64,000 nucleotides of DNA. Origin: JAKVBK01 sp022447275. Its GTDB lineage: Bacteria > Pseudomonadota > Alphaproteobacteria > Rhodobacterales > Rhodobacteraceae. Location of the stretch: contig CP138932.1 of assembly GCA_047125605.1 (NCBI GenBank), positions 2,418,001 to 2,482,000 on the forward strand. The letters run 5' to 3'. The notes below the pieces were generated by a model. The model made no database searches and was not told the origin of the DNA. It saw only the letters and a program-made list of their open reading frames with translations. Shown here in pieces: positions 32,723 through 40,402 of the stretch (positions within the stretch are counted from its first letter, which is position 1; each line of letters begins with the position of its first letter). A program made the translations under genes and the position numbers.

Positions 32723-34317
32723 GCGCCTTTGATCAGATCCGCGGCGCGTTCGGCGATCATCATCGTCGGCGCCGCGGTGTTTCCCGATGTGATCCGCGGC
32801 ATCGCGGATGCATCCACAACCCGCAGACCCTCCACGCCACGCAGGCGCAACTGCCCATCCAGTGGGGCATCCGGGTCGCTTCCCATGCGCACGGTGCCGA
32901 CCGGATGGAAGATCGTTGTTCCGATCTGCCCAGCCGCCTCCGCCAGCGGACCATCGCCCTCCACCTCGGGGCCGGGCCTGAATTCCTGTGGGGCATATGC
33001 TTCCAGCGGGGCTTGGCTGACGATTTTGCGGGTCAGTCGAATGGCATTGGCCGCGGTCAGGCGATCCCCTTCTGTCGCCAGATAATTTGGCGCAATCTCC
33101 GGCGCGGCCTCGGGCTGTGGTGAGACCACATGCACATGGCCCCGGCTTTCAGGCCGAAGGTTGCACACAGAGGCGGTAAACGCAGGAAACGGATCCAGTG
33201 CGCCGCCAAAAGCCTGCAGGCTGAGGGGCTGCACATGGTATTGCAGATCCGGCGTGGCCACGTCCTTGCGCGAACGGGCAAAGGCCCCCAGCTGGCTCGG
33301 CGCCATCGACATCGGCCCCCTGCGGTGGATGGCGTATTCCCAGGCAATGCGGGCCTTCCCAAGGCGCGAGCCGGCCTGCTGGTTCAAGGTCGGAACACCA
33401 CGCACCTTGAATGCACAGCGGATTTGCAGATGGTCTTGCAGATTGCGGCCAACGCCCTGCATGTCCCGCCGCACGGAAATGCCCTGAGCTTGCAGAACTT
33501 CTGCCGGCCCAAGCCCGGAATGCTGCAAGATATGGGGCGAGCCGATGGCCCCTGCCGAAAGAATGACCTCCGCCCGCGCGCGCACGCAGTGTTCGGCCCC
33601 ATCACAAAAGAACACAACGCCGCAGGCCCGCTGCCCGTCGAACAAAAGCCGTCGGGTTGGGGCATGGGAAATCACGCGCAGATTGGCCCGATCGCGCGCC
33701 GGGCGCAGAAACGCTTTCGATGTATTCCAACGCCAACCGGCGCGTTGATTGACCTGAAAATAGCCAACACCTTCGTTGCTGCCGGTGTTGAAATCACGGG
33801 TGGCCGGGATGCCAACGGCCTGCGCCGCAAGCGCGAACTTGTCGAGGATTTCCCAGCTGATGCGGGGGCGCTCCACGCGCCATTCCCCACCCGCGCCATG
33901 CATATCACTGGGCCCGTCCACGTGATCTTCGGCGCGTTTAAACAGGGGCAGTACATCCTCCCAGCCCCAGCCTGTCAGGCCTTCCTGCCGCCAACCATCG
34001 TAATCGGCGGCCTGCCCGCGCATATAGATCATGCCATTGATTGACGAACTGCCCCCAAGGGTGCGCCCCCGCGGATAGAGGATCGACCGGTCCCCCAGCC
34101 CGGGCTCGACGCGGGTTTTGAACCCCCAATCGGTCACCGGGTTTCCGATGCAGTAGAGATAGCCCACCGGGATGTGTATCCAGGGGTAGCGATCGGGCCC
34201 ACCGGCCTCCAGCAAAGCAACTGTGGTCTTGCCATCTGCGCTGAGGCGATTGGCAAGAACCGCCCCCGCGGAACCCGCGCCGACGATCACATAGTCGAAC
34301 GTGTCACCCTGCTCCAT
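32719..34317 (-). CDS. GMC family FAD oxidoreductase (choline/alcohol dehydrogenase-like)
   Basis: A 532-residue flavoprotein of the glucose-methanol-choline family. The FAD fold is DYVIVGAGSAGAVLANRLSA near residue 7. The GMC signatures are GRTLGGSSSINGMIYMRGQ and GAIGSPHILQHSGLG. The C-terminal active-site His pair is in FHPVGTVRMGSD and the segment around SGNTAAPTMMIAERAADL. Substrate could be an alcohol, choline-like amine or sugar. The start at 34317 matches the family; the 34431 ATG would overlap the nitrile hydratase gene. The nitrile hydratase operon diverges from it with 72 bp between. Confidence 0.9.
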   Translation of the reverse strand: MEQGDTFDYVIVGAGSAGAVLANRLSADGKTTVALLEAGGPDRYPWIHIPVGYLYCIGNPVTDWGFKTRVEPGLGDRSILYPRGRTLGGSSSINGMIYMRGQAADYDGWRQEGLTGWGWEDVLPLFKRAEDHVDGPSDMHGAGGEWRVERPRISWEILDKFALAAQAVGIPATRDFNTGSNEGVGYFQVNQRAGWRWNTSKAFLRPARDRANLRVISHAPTRRLLFDGQRACGVVFFCDGAEHCVRARAEVILSAGAIGSPHILQHSGLGPAEVLQAQGISVRRDMQGVGRNLQDHLQIRCAFKVRGVPTLNQQAGSRLGKARIAWEYAIHRRGPMSMAPSQLGAFARSRKDVATPDLQYHVQPLSLQAFGGALDPFPAFTASVCNLRPESRGHVHVVSPQPEAAPEIAPNYLATEGDRLTAANAIRLTRKIVSQAPLEAYAPQEFRPGPEVEGDGPLAEAAGQIGTTIFHPVGTVRMGSDPDAPLDGQLRLRGVEGLRVVDASAMPRITSGNTAAPTMMIAERAADLIKGA

Positions 34318-34389
34318 GTCTTTCCCAACTGTCTGTCTGCGATGGACATACGCCCAAGCTACTGCCAGAATGTCGCAGGGAGAACCGAC

Positions 34390-35034
34390 ATGCATGACCA
34401 CCCGCATCATGACAGCCCGCACCATGATCACGGACCAGACAACCGGCTGGACCCCATGGAGGCGCGGACCCGTGCGCTTGAAACCCTTCTCGTCGAGAAA
34501 GGGTTGGTTGATCCTGCCACGATCGAGGCGATTGTCCAGTCATGCGAGGAACGGATTGGCCCACGCAACGGCGCGCGTGTGGTGGCAAAGGCTTGGGTTG
34601 ACCCGGAATTCGCCGAGTGGCTGAAGCAGGATGCCACCGCGGCCATCAATTCACTTGGTTTCGCCGGCCGCCAATCAGAGCATCTGGCCGCTCTGTTCAA
34701 TGATGCCGAGACCCATCACATCATCGTATGCACGCTGTGTTCGTGCTACCCTTGGGCGGTGCTGGGGCTGCCCCCAAGCTGGTACAAATCCCCGCCCTAC
34801 AGATCGCGGGTCGTGATTGAGCCGCGCAAGGTCTTGGCTGAGTTCGGTGTAGAACTGCCAGAGGAAATGCGCGTTCGCGTTTGGGACAGCACGTCCGAGA
34901 TGCGCTATCTCGTGATCCCGCAACGCCCCGCGAATACAGAACATCTCGATGAAGAGGCGCTCGCCGCGCTTGTCACCCGCGACAGCATGATCGGCACCGG
35001 GCTTGTCAGCCTGCCCGGGGAGGCCGCGCAATGA
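34390..35034 (+). CDS. nthA: Nitrile hydratase subunit alpha (cobalt type)
   Basis: A 214-residue subunit of the enzyme converting nitriles to amides. The metal-binding motif is VCTLCSCYPW: Cys-Thr-Leu-Cys-Ser-Cys is the low-spin Co(III) version, whereas iron enzymes have Ser in the second position. The N-terminus is His-rich (MHDHPHHDSPHHDHG), as seen in many cobalt-type alpha subunits. The conserved WVDPEFAEWLKQDATAAI is near residue 70. The start at 34390 is followed by the beta gene, which overlaps by 4 bp. Confidence 0.95.
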   Translation: MHDHPHHDSPHHDHGPDNRLDPMEARTRALETLLVEKGLVDPATIEAIVQSCEERIGPRNGARVVAKAWVDPEFAEWLKQDATAAINSLGFAGRQSEHLAALFNDAETHHIIVCTLCSCYPWAVLGLPPSWYKSPPYRSRVVIEPRKVLAEFGVELPEEMRVRVWDSTSEMRYLVIPQRPANTEHLDEEALAALVTRDSMIGTGLVSLPGEAAQ

Positions 35035-35690
35035 TTGGCCCGCAGGATCTGGGGGGGCGCGCAGGCTTTGGCCCCGTCGCCCCCGACCCGACCGACCCTC
35101 TATTCCACGCCGAATGGGAGCGCACGGTGCTGGGCATGACCCTCGCCTGCGGATCCTTGGGCCACTGGACACTGGATGAAAGCCGCCATGCCCGCGAATG
35201 CCTGTCGCCGCAGGCTTATTACGGGTCAACCTATTATGGGATCTGGCTTCAGGCCCTTGAGAACCTGCTGCTGACCCATGGTGAGATCACCGCAGAAGAA
35301 TTGGCCAGCGGCACCGTCTCTGCGCCGCCGCTGCGGCCAGAGCGCAAGATGCCGGTCACAGCGGTTGCCAGCGTTCTTGGCACCGGCGCCCCGGTTGACC
35401 GGCCCGCCAGCGCTCCGGCCCGCTTCGCACCGGGCGATGCGGTCCGCACGACCGCGACAGTCAGCCCCGGCCACACCCGACTGCCCTCCTATGCACGGGA
35501 CAAGCCAGGAACGGTTGTCGCCATACACGGGTGCCACGTGCTGCCAGACACAAATGCCCATGCACAGGGCGAGCAGCCACAATGGCTGTATGCCGTGGAA
35601 TTCCCCGGCCATGTCCTGTGGGGGGACACCGCAGAACCGGGCAGTTCGGTTCTGATAGATGCGTGGGAGAGCTACCTTGGCCCGATTTGA
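35031..35690 (+). CDS. nthB: Nitrile hydratase subunit beta
   Basis: A 219-residue beta subunit. The N-terminus (MIGPQDLGGRAGFGPV) begins as in the family, and HAEWERTVLGMT and YYGSTYYGIWLQALENLLL are the conserved interface helices. The C-terminal half has an SH3-like barrel ending in VLWGDTAEPGSSVLIDAWESYL, which covers the alpha-subunit metal centre. It overlaps nthA by 4 bp, and the activator gene overlaps its 3' end. Confidence 0.93.
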   Translation: MIGPQDLGGRAGFGPVAPDPTDPLFHAEWERTVLGMTLACGSLGHWTLDESRHARECLSPQAYYGSTYYGIWLQALENLLLTHGEITAEELASGTVSAPPLRPERKMPVTAVASVLGTGAPVDRPASAPARFAPGDAVRTTATVSPGHTRLPSYARDKPGTVVAIHGCHVLPDTNAHAQGEQPQWLYAVEFPGHVLWGDTAEPGSSVLIDAWESYLGPI

Positions 35691-36015
35691 TCTTACCGCC
35701 GGCTCCGATCCCGGCTTCGACGCTCCGTGGCAGGCCCAGGTCTTCAGCATGGTTGAGGCCATGAAGGAAGCCGGGTCACTGAAATCGGCAGACTGGATGG
35801 GGCGGCTGGGGCGCATGCTGTCCGAGCGCCAGTTCCAACCGGAGGATTACTGGCCCTGCTATCTGCTGGCCTTCGAAGAGATGCTCGAGGACGAACAACT
35901 GGCCACCCGGGCAGAGATCGAAGAGATGACCCAGGCCTGGCATGAAGCCGCAGAGGCCACGCCCCATGGCAAGGTCATCTATCTGTCCAACCGCCCCCCC
36001 GCCTTCGACGGCTGA
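35659..36015 (+). CDS. Nitrile hydratase activator (P14K-like accessory protein)
   Basis: A 118-residue protein similar to the N-terminal part of the nitrile hydratase beta subunit, as known for the P14K-type cobalt activators that deliver the metal by self-subunit swapping. Visible matches to beta-like helices are DAPWQAQVFSMVEAMKEAG and DYWPCYLLAFEEML. It follows nthB with overlap: ATG at 35659 overlaps by 32 bp, while TTG at 35677 would give the more usual ARFDLT start. I cannot decide between them. Confidence 0.8.
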   Translation: MRGRATLARFDLTAGSDPGFDAPWQAQVFSMVEAMKEAGSLKSADWMGRLGRMLSERQFQPEDYWPCYLLAFEEMLEDEQLATRAEIEEMTQAWHEAAEATPHGKVIYLSNRPPAFDG

Positions 36016-36112
36016 GCCCCGCCTGCGAGAGGCCTGCACGCAAGACGCACATTGCCACGCCTGCCTGCACGGCGACTGGACCTTCGCGCCTGTCTGACGT
36101 AAGGCGTGATGC

Positions 36113-36286
36113 ATGAACGCAGGCAAATCGAGCAAGTCCGGATCCTCCCGCGAAGACCGCCTTAAAGCGGCCTTGAAGGCCAATCTTGCGCGCCGCAAGG
36201 CCCAGGCGCGGGCGCGCACGGATGACGAAGCAGAACAGGAACAGACTGCGCCGTCCCGGACCAATAAGGAAGAAGACGATGGATAG
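36113..36286 (+). CDS. Small basic protein overlapping murA (57 aa)
   Basis: A 57-residue frame, too short for usual ORF cut-offs. It has a basic helix, REDRLKAALKANLARRKAQA, followed by an acidic tail ending NKEEDDG. Similar small Lys/Arg-rich proteins precede murA in other alphaproteobacteria as I recall. It overlaps the murA start by 8 bp, implying coupled translation. The function is unknown; a nucleic-acid or ribosome-associated role is only a guess. Confidence 0.7.
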   Translation: MNAGKSSKSGSSREDRLKAALKANLARRKAQARARTDDEAEQEQTAPSRTNKEEDDG

Positions 36287-37553
36287 GATTTTGGTGCGCG
36301 GCAACGGCCCGCTGGATGGCACGATCGAGATCTCAGGGGCCAAGAACGCCTGCCTCACCCTGATGCCCGCCACGCTTCTGACCGAAGAACCATTGACGCT
36401 GACAAATGCGCCGCGCCTCAGTGACATCCGAACGATGAGCACCCTGTTGCAGTCGCTTGGCGCCGAGGTGTCGGGGCTGGCGAACGGGCGGGTGCTGGCA
36501 ATGTCGAGCCACAATATCGATACGCTGACCGCCGACTATGACATCGTGCGCAAGATGCGCGCTTCGATCCTTGTGCTCGGCCCCATGCTGGCCCGGTTTG
36601 GCTCTGCTGTGGTCTCTCTGCCCGGGGGCTGTGCCATTGGCGCGCGCCCTGTGGATCTGCACCTCAAGGCGCTTGAAGCCATGGGCGCCGATCTTGAACT
36701 GCGCGACGGTTATGTCCACGCGAAGGCCCCCGCCGGCGGGTTGCGCGGGGCCCGGATCGCGTTTCCCTTTGCCTCTGTCGGGGCGACAGAGAACGCTTTG
36801 ATGGCCGCCACATTGGCCAAGGGCACAACGATCATCGAAAATGCCGCCCGTGAGCCTGAGATCGCCGATCTCGCTGATTGCCTGACAAAGATGGGCGCGC
36901 ACATCGACGGGGCGGGCACCTCCACTATCACCATCGAGGGCGTTGACCGGCTCGGCGGAGCGACCCACCCCGTTGTGGCGGATCGCATCGAGTTGGGCAC
37001 CTACATGCTAGCCCCGGCCATAGCAGGCGGCTCGGTAGAGCTTTTGGGCGGAACACGCGCGCTGGTGGCGGCCTTTGCCGACAAGCTTGAAGCCACCGGG
37101 GTCGAGATCACCGAGACAGACAAGGGCCTGCGCGTTGCCCGCAACGGCGAGAGGGCCCGCGCGGTCGACGTGGTCACCGAACCATTCCCGGGCTTTCCCA
37201 CCGATCTTCAGGCCCAGATGATGGCCCTGATGTGCACGGCGCAGGGCACGGCCGTTCTGGAAGAGAAGATTTTCGAAAACCGCTTCATGCACGCCCCGGA
37301 ATTGATCCGCATGGGCGCATCGATCGATGTGCACGGGGGCACTGCAACGGTCACGGGTGTCGAGCAACTGCGCGGCGCCCCTGTGATGGCAACCGATCTG
37401 CGCGCCTCCGTATCCCTGATCCTGGCGGGGCTTGCCGCTGAGGGTGAAACGGTTGTCAGCCGCGTTTACCACCTTGACCGTGGCTACGAGCGGCTCGAGC
37501 AGAAACTGGGGGCTTGTGGCGCCAATATCGAACGGATTTCAGACGATGACTGA
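36279..37553 (+). CDS. murA: UDP-N-acetylglucosamine 1-carboxyvinyltransferase MurA
   Basis: A 424-residue cytosolic enzyme of the first committed step of peptidoglycan synthesis, adding enolpyruvate to UDP-GlcNAc. The active-site Cys is in PGGCAIGARPVDLHL (about residue 115), the residue alkylated by fosfomycin. Lys in SGAKNACL (about residue 22) and Arg in ATDLRASVSLILAGL are also present. The start at 36279 (MDRILVRG) overlaps the small upstream gene by 8 bp. It overlaps the next gene by 8 bp. Confidence 0.97.
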   Translation: MDRILVRGNGPLDGTIEISGAKNACLTLMPATLLTEEPLTLTNAPRLSDIRTMSTLLQSLGAEVSGLANGRVLAMSSHNIDTLTADYDIVRKMRASILVLGPMLARFGSAVVSLPGGCAIGARPVDLHLKALEAMGADLELRDGYVHAKAPAGGLRGARIAFPFASVGATENALMAATLAKGTTIIENAAREPEIADLADCLTKMGAHIDGAGTSTITIEGVDRLGGATHPVVADRIELGTYMLAPAIAGGSVELLGGTRALVAAFADKLEATGVEITETDKGLRVARNGERARAVDVVTEPFPGFPTDLQAQMMALMCTAQGTAVLEEKIFENRFMHAPELIRMGASIDVHGGTATVTGVEQLRGAPVMATDLRASVSLILAGLAAEGETVVSRVYHLDRGYERLEQKLGACGANIERISDDD

Positions 37554-38022
37554 CGCACGTTTTGAAGATGGCGGGGAATCCGCACTGCGCCTTATGGCGC
37601 AGGACGCGGACAGCCTCGAGATCATCTCTGCTCTTGTGCAAGATGCTGTGTTTCCCGCAGCAGAAATGAAATGGCGCGCCAAGGCGCGGGATTTCGCTAT
37701 CCTGCTTAACCGCTTCCGCTGGGAAGACAAAGACAACGCAGAAGCGCGCAAACGCCCCTACGAGCGCGTGCAGACCGTTCTGGTGATCTCGGACGTTGTG
37801 CGGGTGTTCAGCCAGGGGGTGGACCGTTCTGACCCGGAGATGATCCTGTCGCTGCTCTCGCTGGCCTGGGAGCCGGGCGAGGATGGCACAGGGCGCATCA
37901 CCCTGACATTGGCGGGGGATGGCGCAATCGCGCTGGACGTGGAATGCCTGAACCTCAGCCTGCAGGATGTGACCCGGCCCTATATCGCCCCCTCCGGCAA
38001 GGCCCCCGATCACCCTGAGTGA
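37546..38022 (+). CDS. DUF2948 family protein
   Basis: A 158-residue protein of an alphaproteobacterial uncharacterised family that in my experience sits between murA and hisD. The sequence has ALRLMAQDADSLEIISALVQDA near the N-terminus, split here around residue 30, and AMKWRAKARDFAILLNRFRWE-like content near residue 50. No catalytic motif can be named. The start at 37546 overlaps murA by 8 bp. In relatives hisD normally follows within a short distance, but here 2.4 kb intervene (see findings). Confidence 0.75.
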   Translation: MTDARFEDGGESALRLMAQDADSLEIISALVQDAVFPAAEMKWRAKARDFAILLNRFRWEDKDNAEARKRPYERVQTVLVISDVVRVFSQGVDRSDPEMILSLLSLAWEPGEDGTGRITLTLAGDGAIALDVECLNLSLQDVTRPYIAPSGKAPDHPE

Positions 38023-38369
38023 CACCGGAACGCCCCCATTGCCCATGCCCCCGTGCAGCAAAAGGCACGCTGCGAACAAACCGCAGCCGTGATTGCGATC
38101 GAGCGGCGCGCAGTCATTCCTGCGCCCAACAGAGATGTGCGGCCTGATGCAAATGGCGCCTCAATCGACCCGAGGGGGGCACAAAACTGCCTACGCCCCG
38201 CAAGTCTGGTTTCGCCAATGAAACCGAGCTCTAAAACTGTGACGGGGCAACAGTTTCGACGACAGATTTGCCAAACACCGACCTTTACTGCGGCCCTGCC
38301 AGAGGCTTCAGGTGCGGGGCGGCTCTGCCGCTCGCTGTTTGTGCCAGAAGCAGGTCTGAAACCGTCCAG

Positions 38370-38936
38370 TCACGCGGACGCCAAAAGGGTCTCGAGAAGG
38401 CTCCTTAGGTCTTTCCGCAAGTCTGCTAATCCGGCGTGTGCTAAGGCTTCCATTCCAATGAGCGCACTGTAGAGAATGATCGAATTTGTGCGGGCAACTG
38501 TTGGATCTGCACCGCATTCCCGAAAGAGCGTCTCCAGATACTCAATCCGCAGGATGTTCACTTCATTGACCATTGCAGCGGCCAGTTCGTTGTATCGCGC
38601 CCAATCCCGAATGGCCGCCTCTACCAACAATCCGCCATACGGCTCATTTGCATCGCCGGTTACGATCTCCACCAGAAATCGCAGCTTATCTGCGCCGCTC
38701 CCTCCACGACTTTCAACCGCAGCAATACTGGCTTCGGATGCCTCCGCTTTCCACTGCTCGAGCATTTGCGCCTGCAGAGAGGCCACATCCCCAAAATGCC
38801 AGTAAAATGAACCTTTGCTGGCCTTCAAGTCACGCGCAAGTGCCTCTGCACGAATGGCTTGGTGACCGCCTTTGGTCAAAGCGCGAAATCCAGCTTTAAT
38901 CCAAGCGTCTGGCGTCAGATCTTTCTTTGCTTTCAT
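38370..38936 (-). CDS. TetR/AcrR family transcriptional regulator
   Basis: A 188-residue repressor. The N-terminal helix-turn-helix is ALTKGGHQAIRAEALARDLK followed by ASKGSFYWHFGD, the usual TetR signature. The C-terminal ligand-binding helices show no recognised specificity. It diverges from the membrane-protein gene at 39008, and two matching palindromes in the 70-bp gap are presumably its operators, so it probably represses that gene and itself. It lies in an apparent insertion between the DUF2948 gene and hisD. Confidence 0.92.
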   Translation of the reverse strand: MKAKKDLTPDAWIKAGFRALTKGGHQAIRAEALARDLKASKGSFYWHFGDVASLQAQMLEQWKAEASEASIAAVESRGGSGADKLRFLVEIVTGDANEPYGGLLVEAAIRDWARYNELAAAMVNEVNILRIEYLETLFRECGADPTVARTNSIILYSALIGMEALAHAGLADLRKDLRSLLETLLASA

Positions 38937-38941
38937 GAATT

Positions 38942-38955
38942 ATACGGTACCGTAT
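38942..38955. promoter_or_regulatory. TetR operator, copy 1
   Basis: The sequence atacggtaccgtat is a perfect 14-bp palindrome starting 6 bp upstream of the tetR start codon. A second copy with one mismatch is at 38979-38992, 37 bp apart. Confidence 0.85.
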
Positions 38956-38983
38956 TGACGAGGTTGGCTCAGAGATTTATACG
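38955..38983 (+). promoter_or_regulatory. Promoter of the membrane-protein gene (TTGACG - 17 bp - TATACG)
   Basis: The -35 is TTGACG at 38955-38960 and the -10 is TATACG at 38978-38983 with the ideal 17-bp spacer. The two operators touch the -35 and -10 elements, so repressor binding should block RNA polymerase. It drives the gene at 39008. Confidence 0.8.
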
Positions 38984-38992
38984 GCACCGTAT
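38979..38992. promoter_or_regulatory. TetR operator, copy 2
   Basis: The sequence atacggcaccgtat matches copy 1 at 13 of 14 bases and overlaps the -10 element of the rightward promoter. Confidence 0.85.
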
Positions 38993-39007
38993 ATTTTTGT
39001 CCGAGGT

Positions 39008-39421
39008 ATGTCTATGACCAACAAAACGATTGCTGTTGCAGGTGTTCTATCTTTTGGATTGTTCGCTCTGCATGTCACTGGGGGAAGCCAGAGTGCCCTT
39101 GTCCCAGCACTCGAAAGTGATGCATCCGATTTAGTGAAGGCTTTTATTGCCGTCTCATTTCATGGCGTTACCGTCAATCTGATCATATGTAGCTTCATGC
39201 TTATGATGGCGGCACGGTCAGTAACGCATCGCACGGTTCTGACAAGCTTGATGATCGCAGATTATCTAGCATTTGCCGGACTGTTCCTCTTCTACGGCAT
39301 GACCCGGCTGGGGACAGTTTTTCTCATGATCCCATGGATCATTTTTCTGCTGATTGCCGTTTTCGCAACCGTTGGCCTATTGCAAACGCGGGGTTTTCGA
39401 AATGTTCATGCGCAAGCCTGA
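39008..39421 (+). CDS. Unknown four-helix membrane protein under TetR control
   Basis: A 137-residue protein with four predicted membrane helices: about residues 7-25, 42-68, 78-98 and 103-125. It is not recognised as a known family. Helix 2 has VSFHGVTVNLIICSFMLM. It may be a small transporter, stress or lipid-related protein. The start is ATG at 39008 or 39014, both after a weak GAGG. The gene is expressed from the TetR-controlled promoter. The next gene starts within its 3' end. Confidence 0.75.
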   Translation: MSMTNKTIAVAGVLSFGLFALHVTGGSQSALVPALESDASDLVKAFIAVSFHGVTVNLIICSFMLMMAARSVTHRTVLTSLMIADYLAFAGLFLFYGMTRLGTVFLMIPWIIFLLIAVFATVGLLQTRGFRNVHAQA

Positions 39422-39953
39422 CGTCATGAGTTTGAGGTCTGGATCAGAGCCTGAAGGAGCCTTTATAAGCCAGTATGCAACCACACACGGTGGCTACTCT
39501 GACTGCTATTATGTTGATATTCAAAAGGACGTTGCGCTGTCTGACTACATATTGGCATTTTTCAGCACCCCCATCTTTCGGATGGAAAGGTTGATATTGA
39601 ACCTCGTTCCTTCAGGCCGTTCGAACGAACAGTGCGTCTTGGACCTCGCTTCTGGCACCGGCGACATGATGGCTGGCTGGAAAACCGAAAAAAGAGACGA
39701 AAATCAACTTCTCTTGGCAGTAGGAGACGGCCCAATACGCACGTGGTTGATGGTCCAAGGGAAGCAATCCTCCGAGACAGCAACCACAACAAGGCTCTAC
39801 TTTGGGTCCGCAGTTCTACCAACCAGTATGACAAAAGACGGACGCCCAAAAGTGGCGATCGTGTTCAAGTTATTTTCAGGCCTCCACATTTTCTACTCCC
39901 GTCTCCTTCTGTGGTGGGCTGCGCGCGATTTGCGTCACAAAACTCTTGTCTGA
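39402..39953 (+). CDS. Unknown protein, DUF2867-like sequence pattern
   Basis: A 183-residue protein. The stretches SDYILAFFSTPIFRMERLIL, QLLLAVGDGPIRTWLMV, TRLYFGSAVLP and LHIFYSRLLLWWAARDL form a pattern I associate with an uncharacterised family near DUF2867. The function is unknown. Base composition is more AT-rich than the neighbouring hisD. The start is uncertain: 39402, 39408 or 39426, and the first overlaps the membrane-protein gene by 20 bp. It is probably co-expressed with that gene. Confidence 0.55.
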   Translation: MFMRKPDVMSLRSGSEPEGAFISQYATTHGGYSDCYYVDIQKDVALSDYILAFFSTPIFRMERLILNLVPSGRSNEQCVLDLASGTGDMMAGWKTEKRDENQLLLAVGDGPIRTWLMVQGKQSSETATTTRLYFGSAVLPTSMTKDGRPKVAIVFKLFSGLHIFYSRLLLWWAARDLRHKTLV

Positions 39954-40402
39954 AGGGTTTGCAAAGTGTGGCCGCGAGTGGTGACGAGATGAACCTGCTC
40001 GACACTGCGCCACGCCTTGCGGAGCCCATCTTAAAGTTTGGATCGCCTTGGTCCGTACGCTGCACCCCATGTTCGTGGATCACGTGCGTTGACGTGCGCC
40101 CTGCTCTAAAGTGCTGTGGCCTTAAACGCCGCTTGGTCGTGGCTACGCCCGCGGAGCACGATCCACAGGGGGCGGCTCAGGGGGCTTTGTACTGAGTCGA
40201 GACTAATACTTCTGCTATTGCCTTCTGCCAGCAGCGGGGATCTGAAACAGTGCCGCGCACGCTGCCCATTGCCCGCGGCTTTCTCAAGGCATTGCAGATG
40301 CTCAAGCGCCTCTATGGGAATGCGTCCTCGTTGCATGGTTGAGGACTGGTGCCGGGGGGGCTATGTCGTGCCCCGACCGTTCGGACCACCAGAAGGCCAG
40401 AC
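39954..40402. other. Gap without a convincing gene, upstream of hisD
   Basis: About 450 bp separate the DUF2867-like gene from hisD. Short open frames on both strands encode Arg/Cys/Leu-rich sequence without a family match or ribosome site. It may be remnant DNA from the insertion that placed the TetR cassette here, and it must hold the promoter of hisD if transcription no longer comes from murA. Confidence 0.5.

Noticed and set aside
39632..40195. Alternative plus-strand frame overlapping the DUF2867-like gene
   Set aside because: The overlapping frame 39402-39953 has the better protein-like hydrophobic and aromatic pattern.
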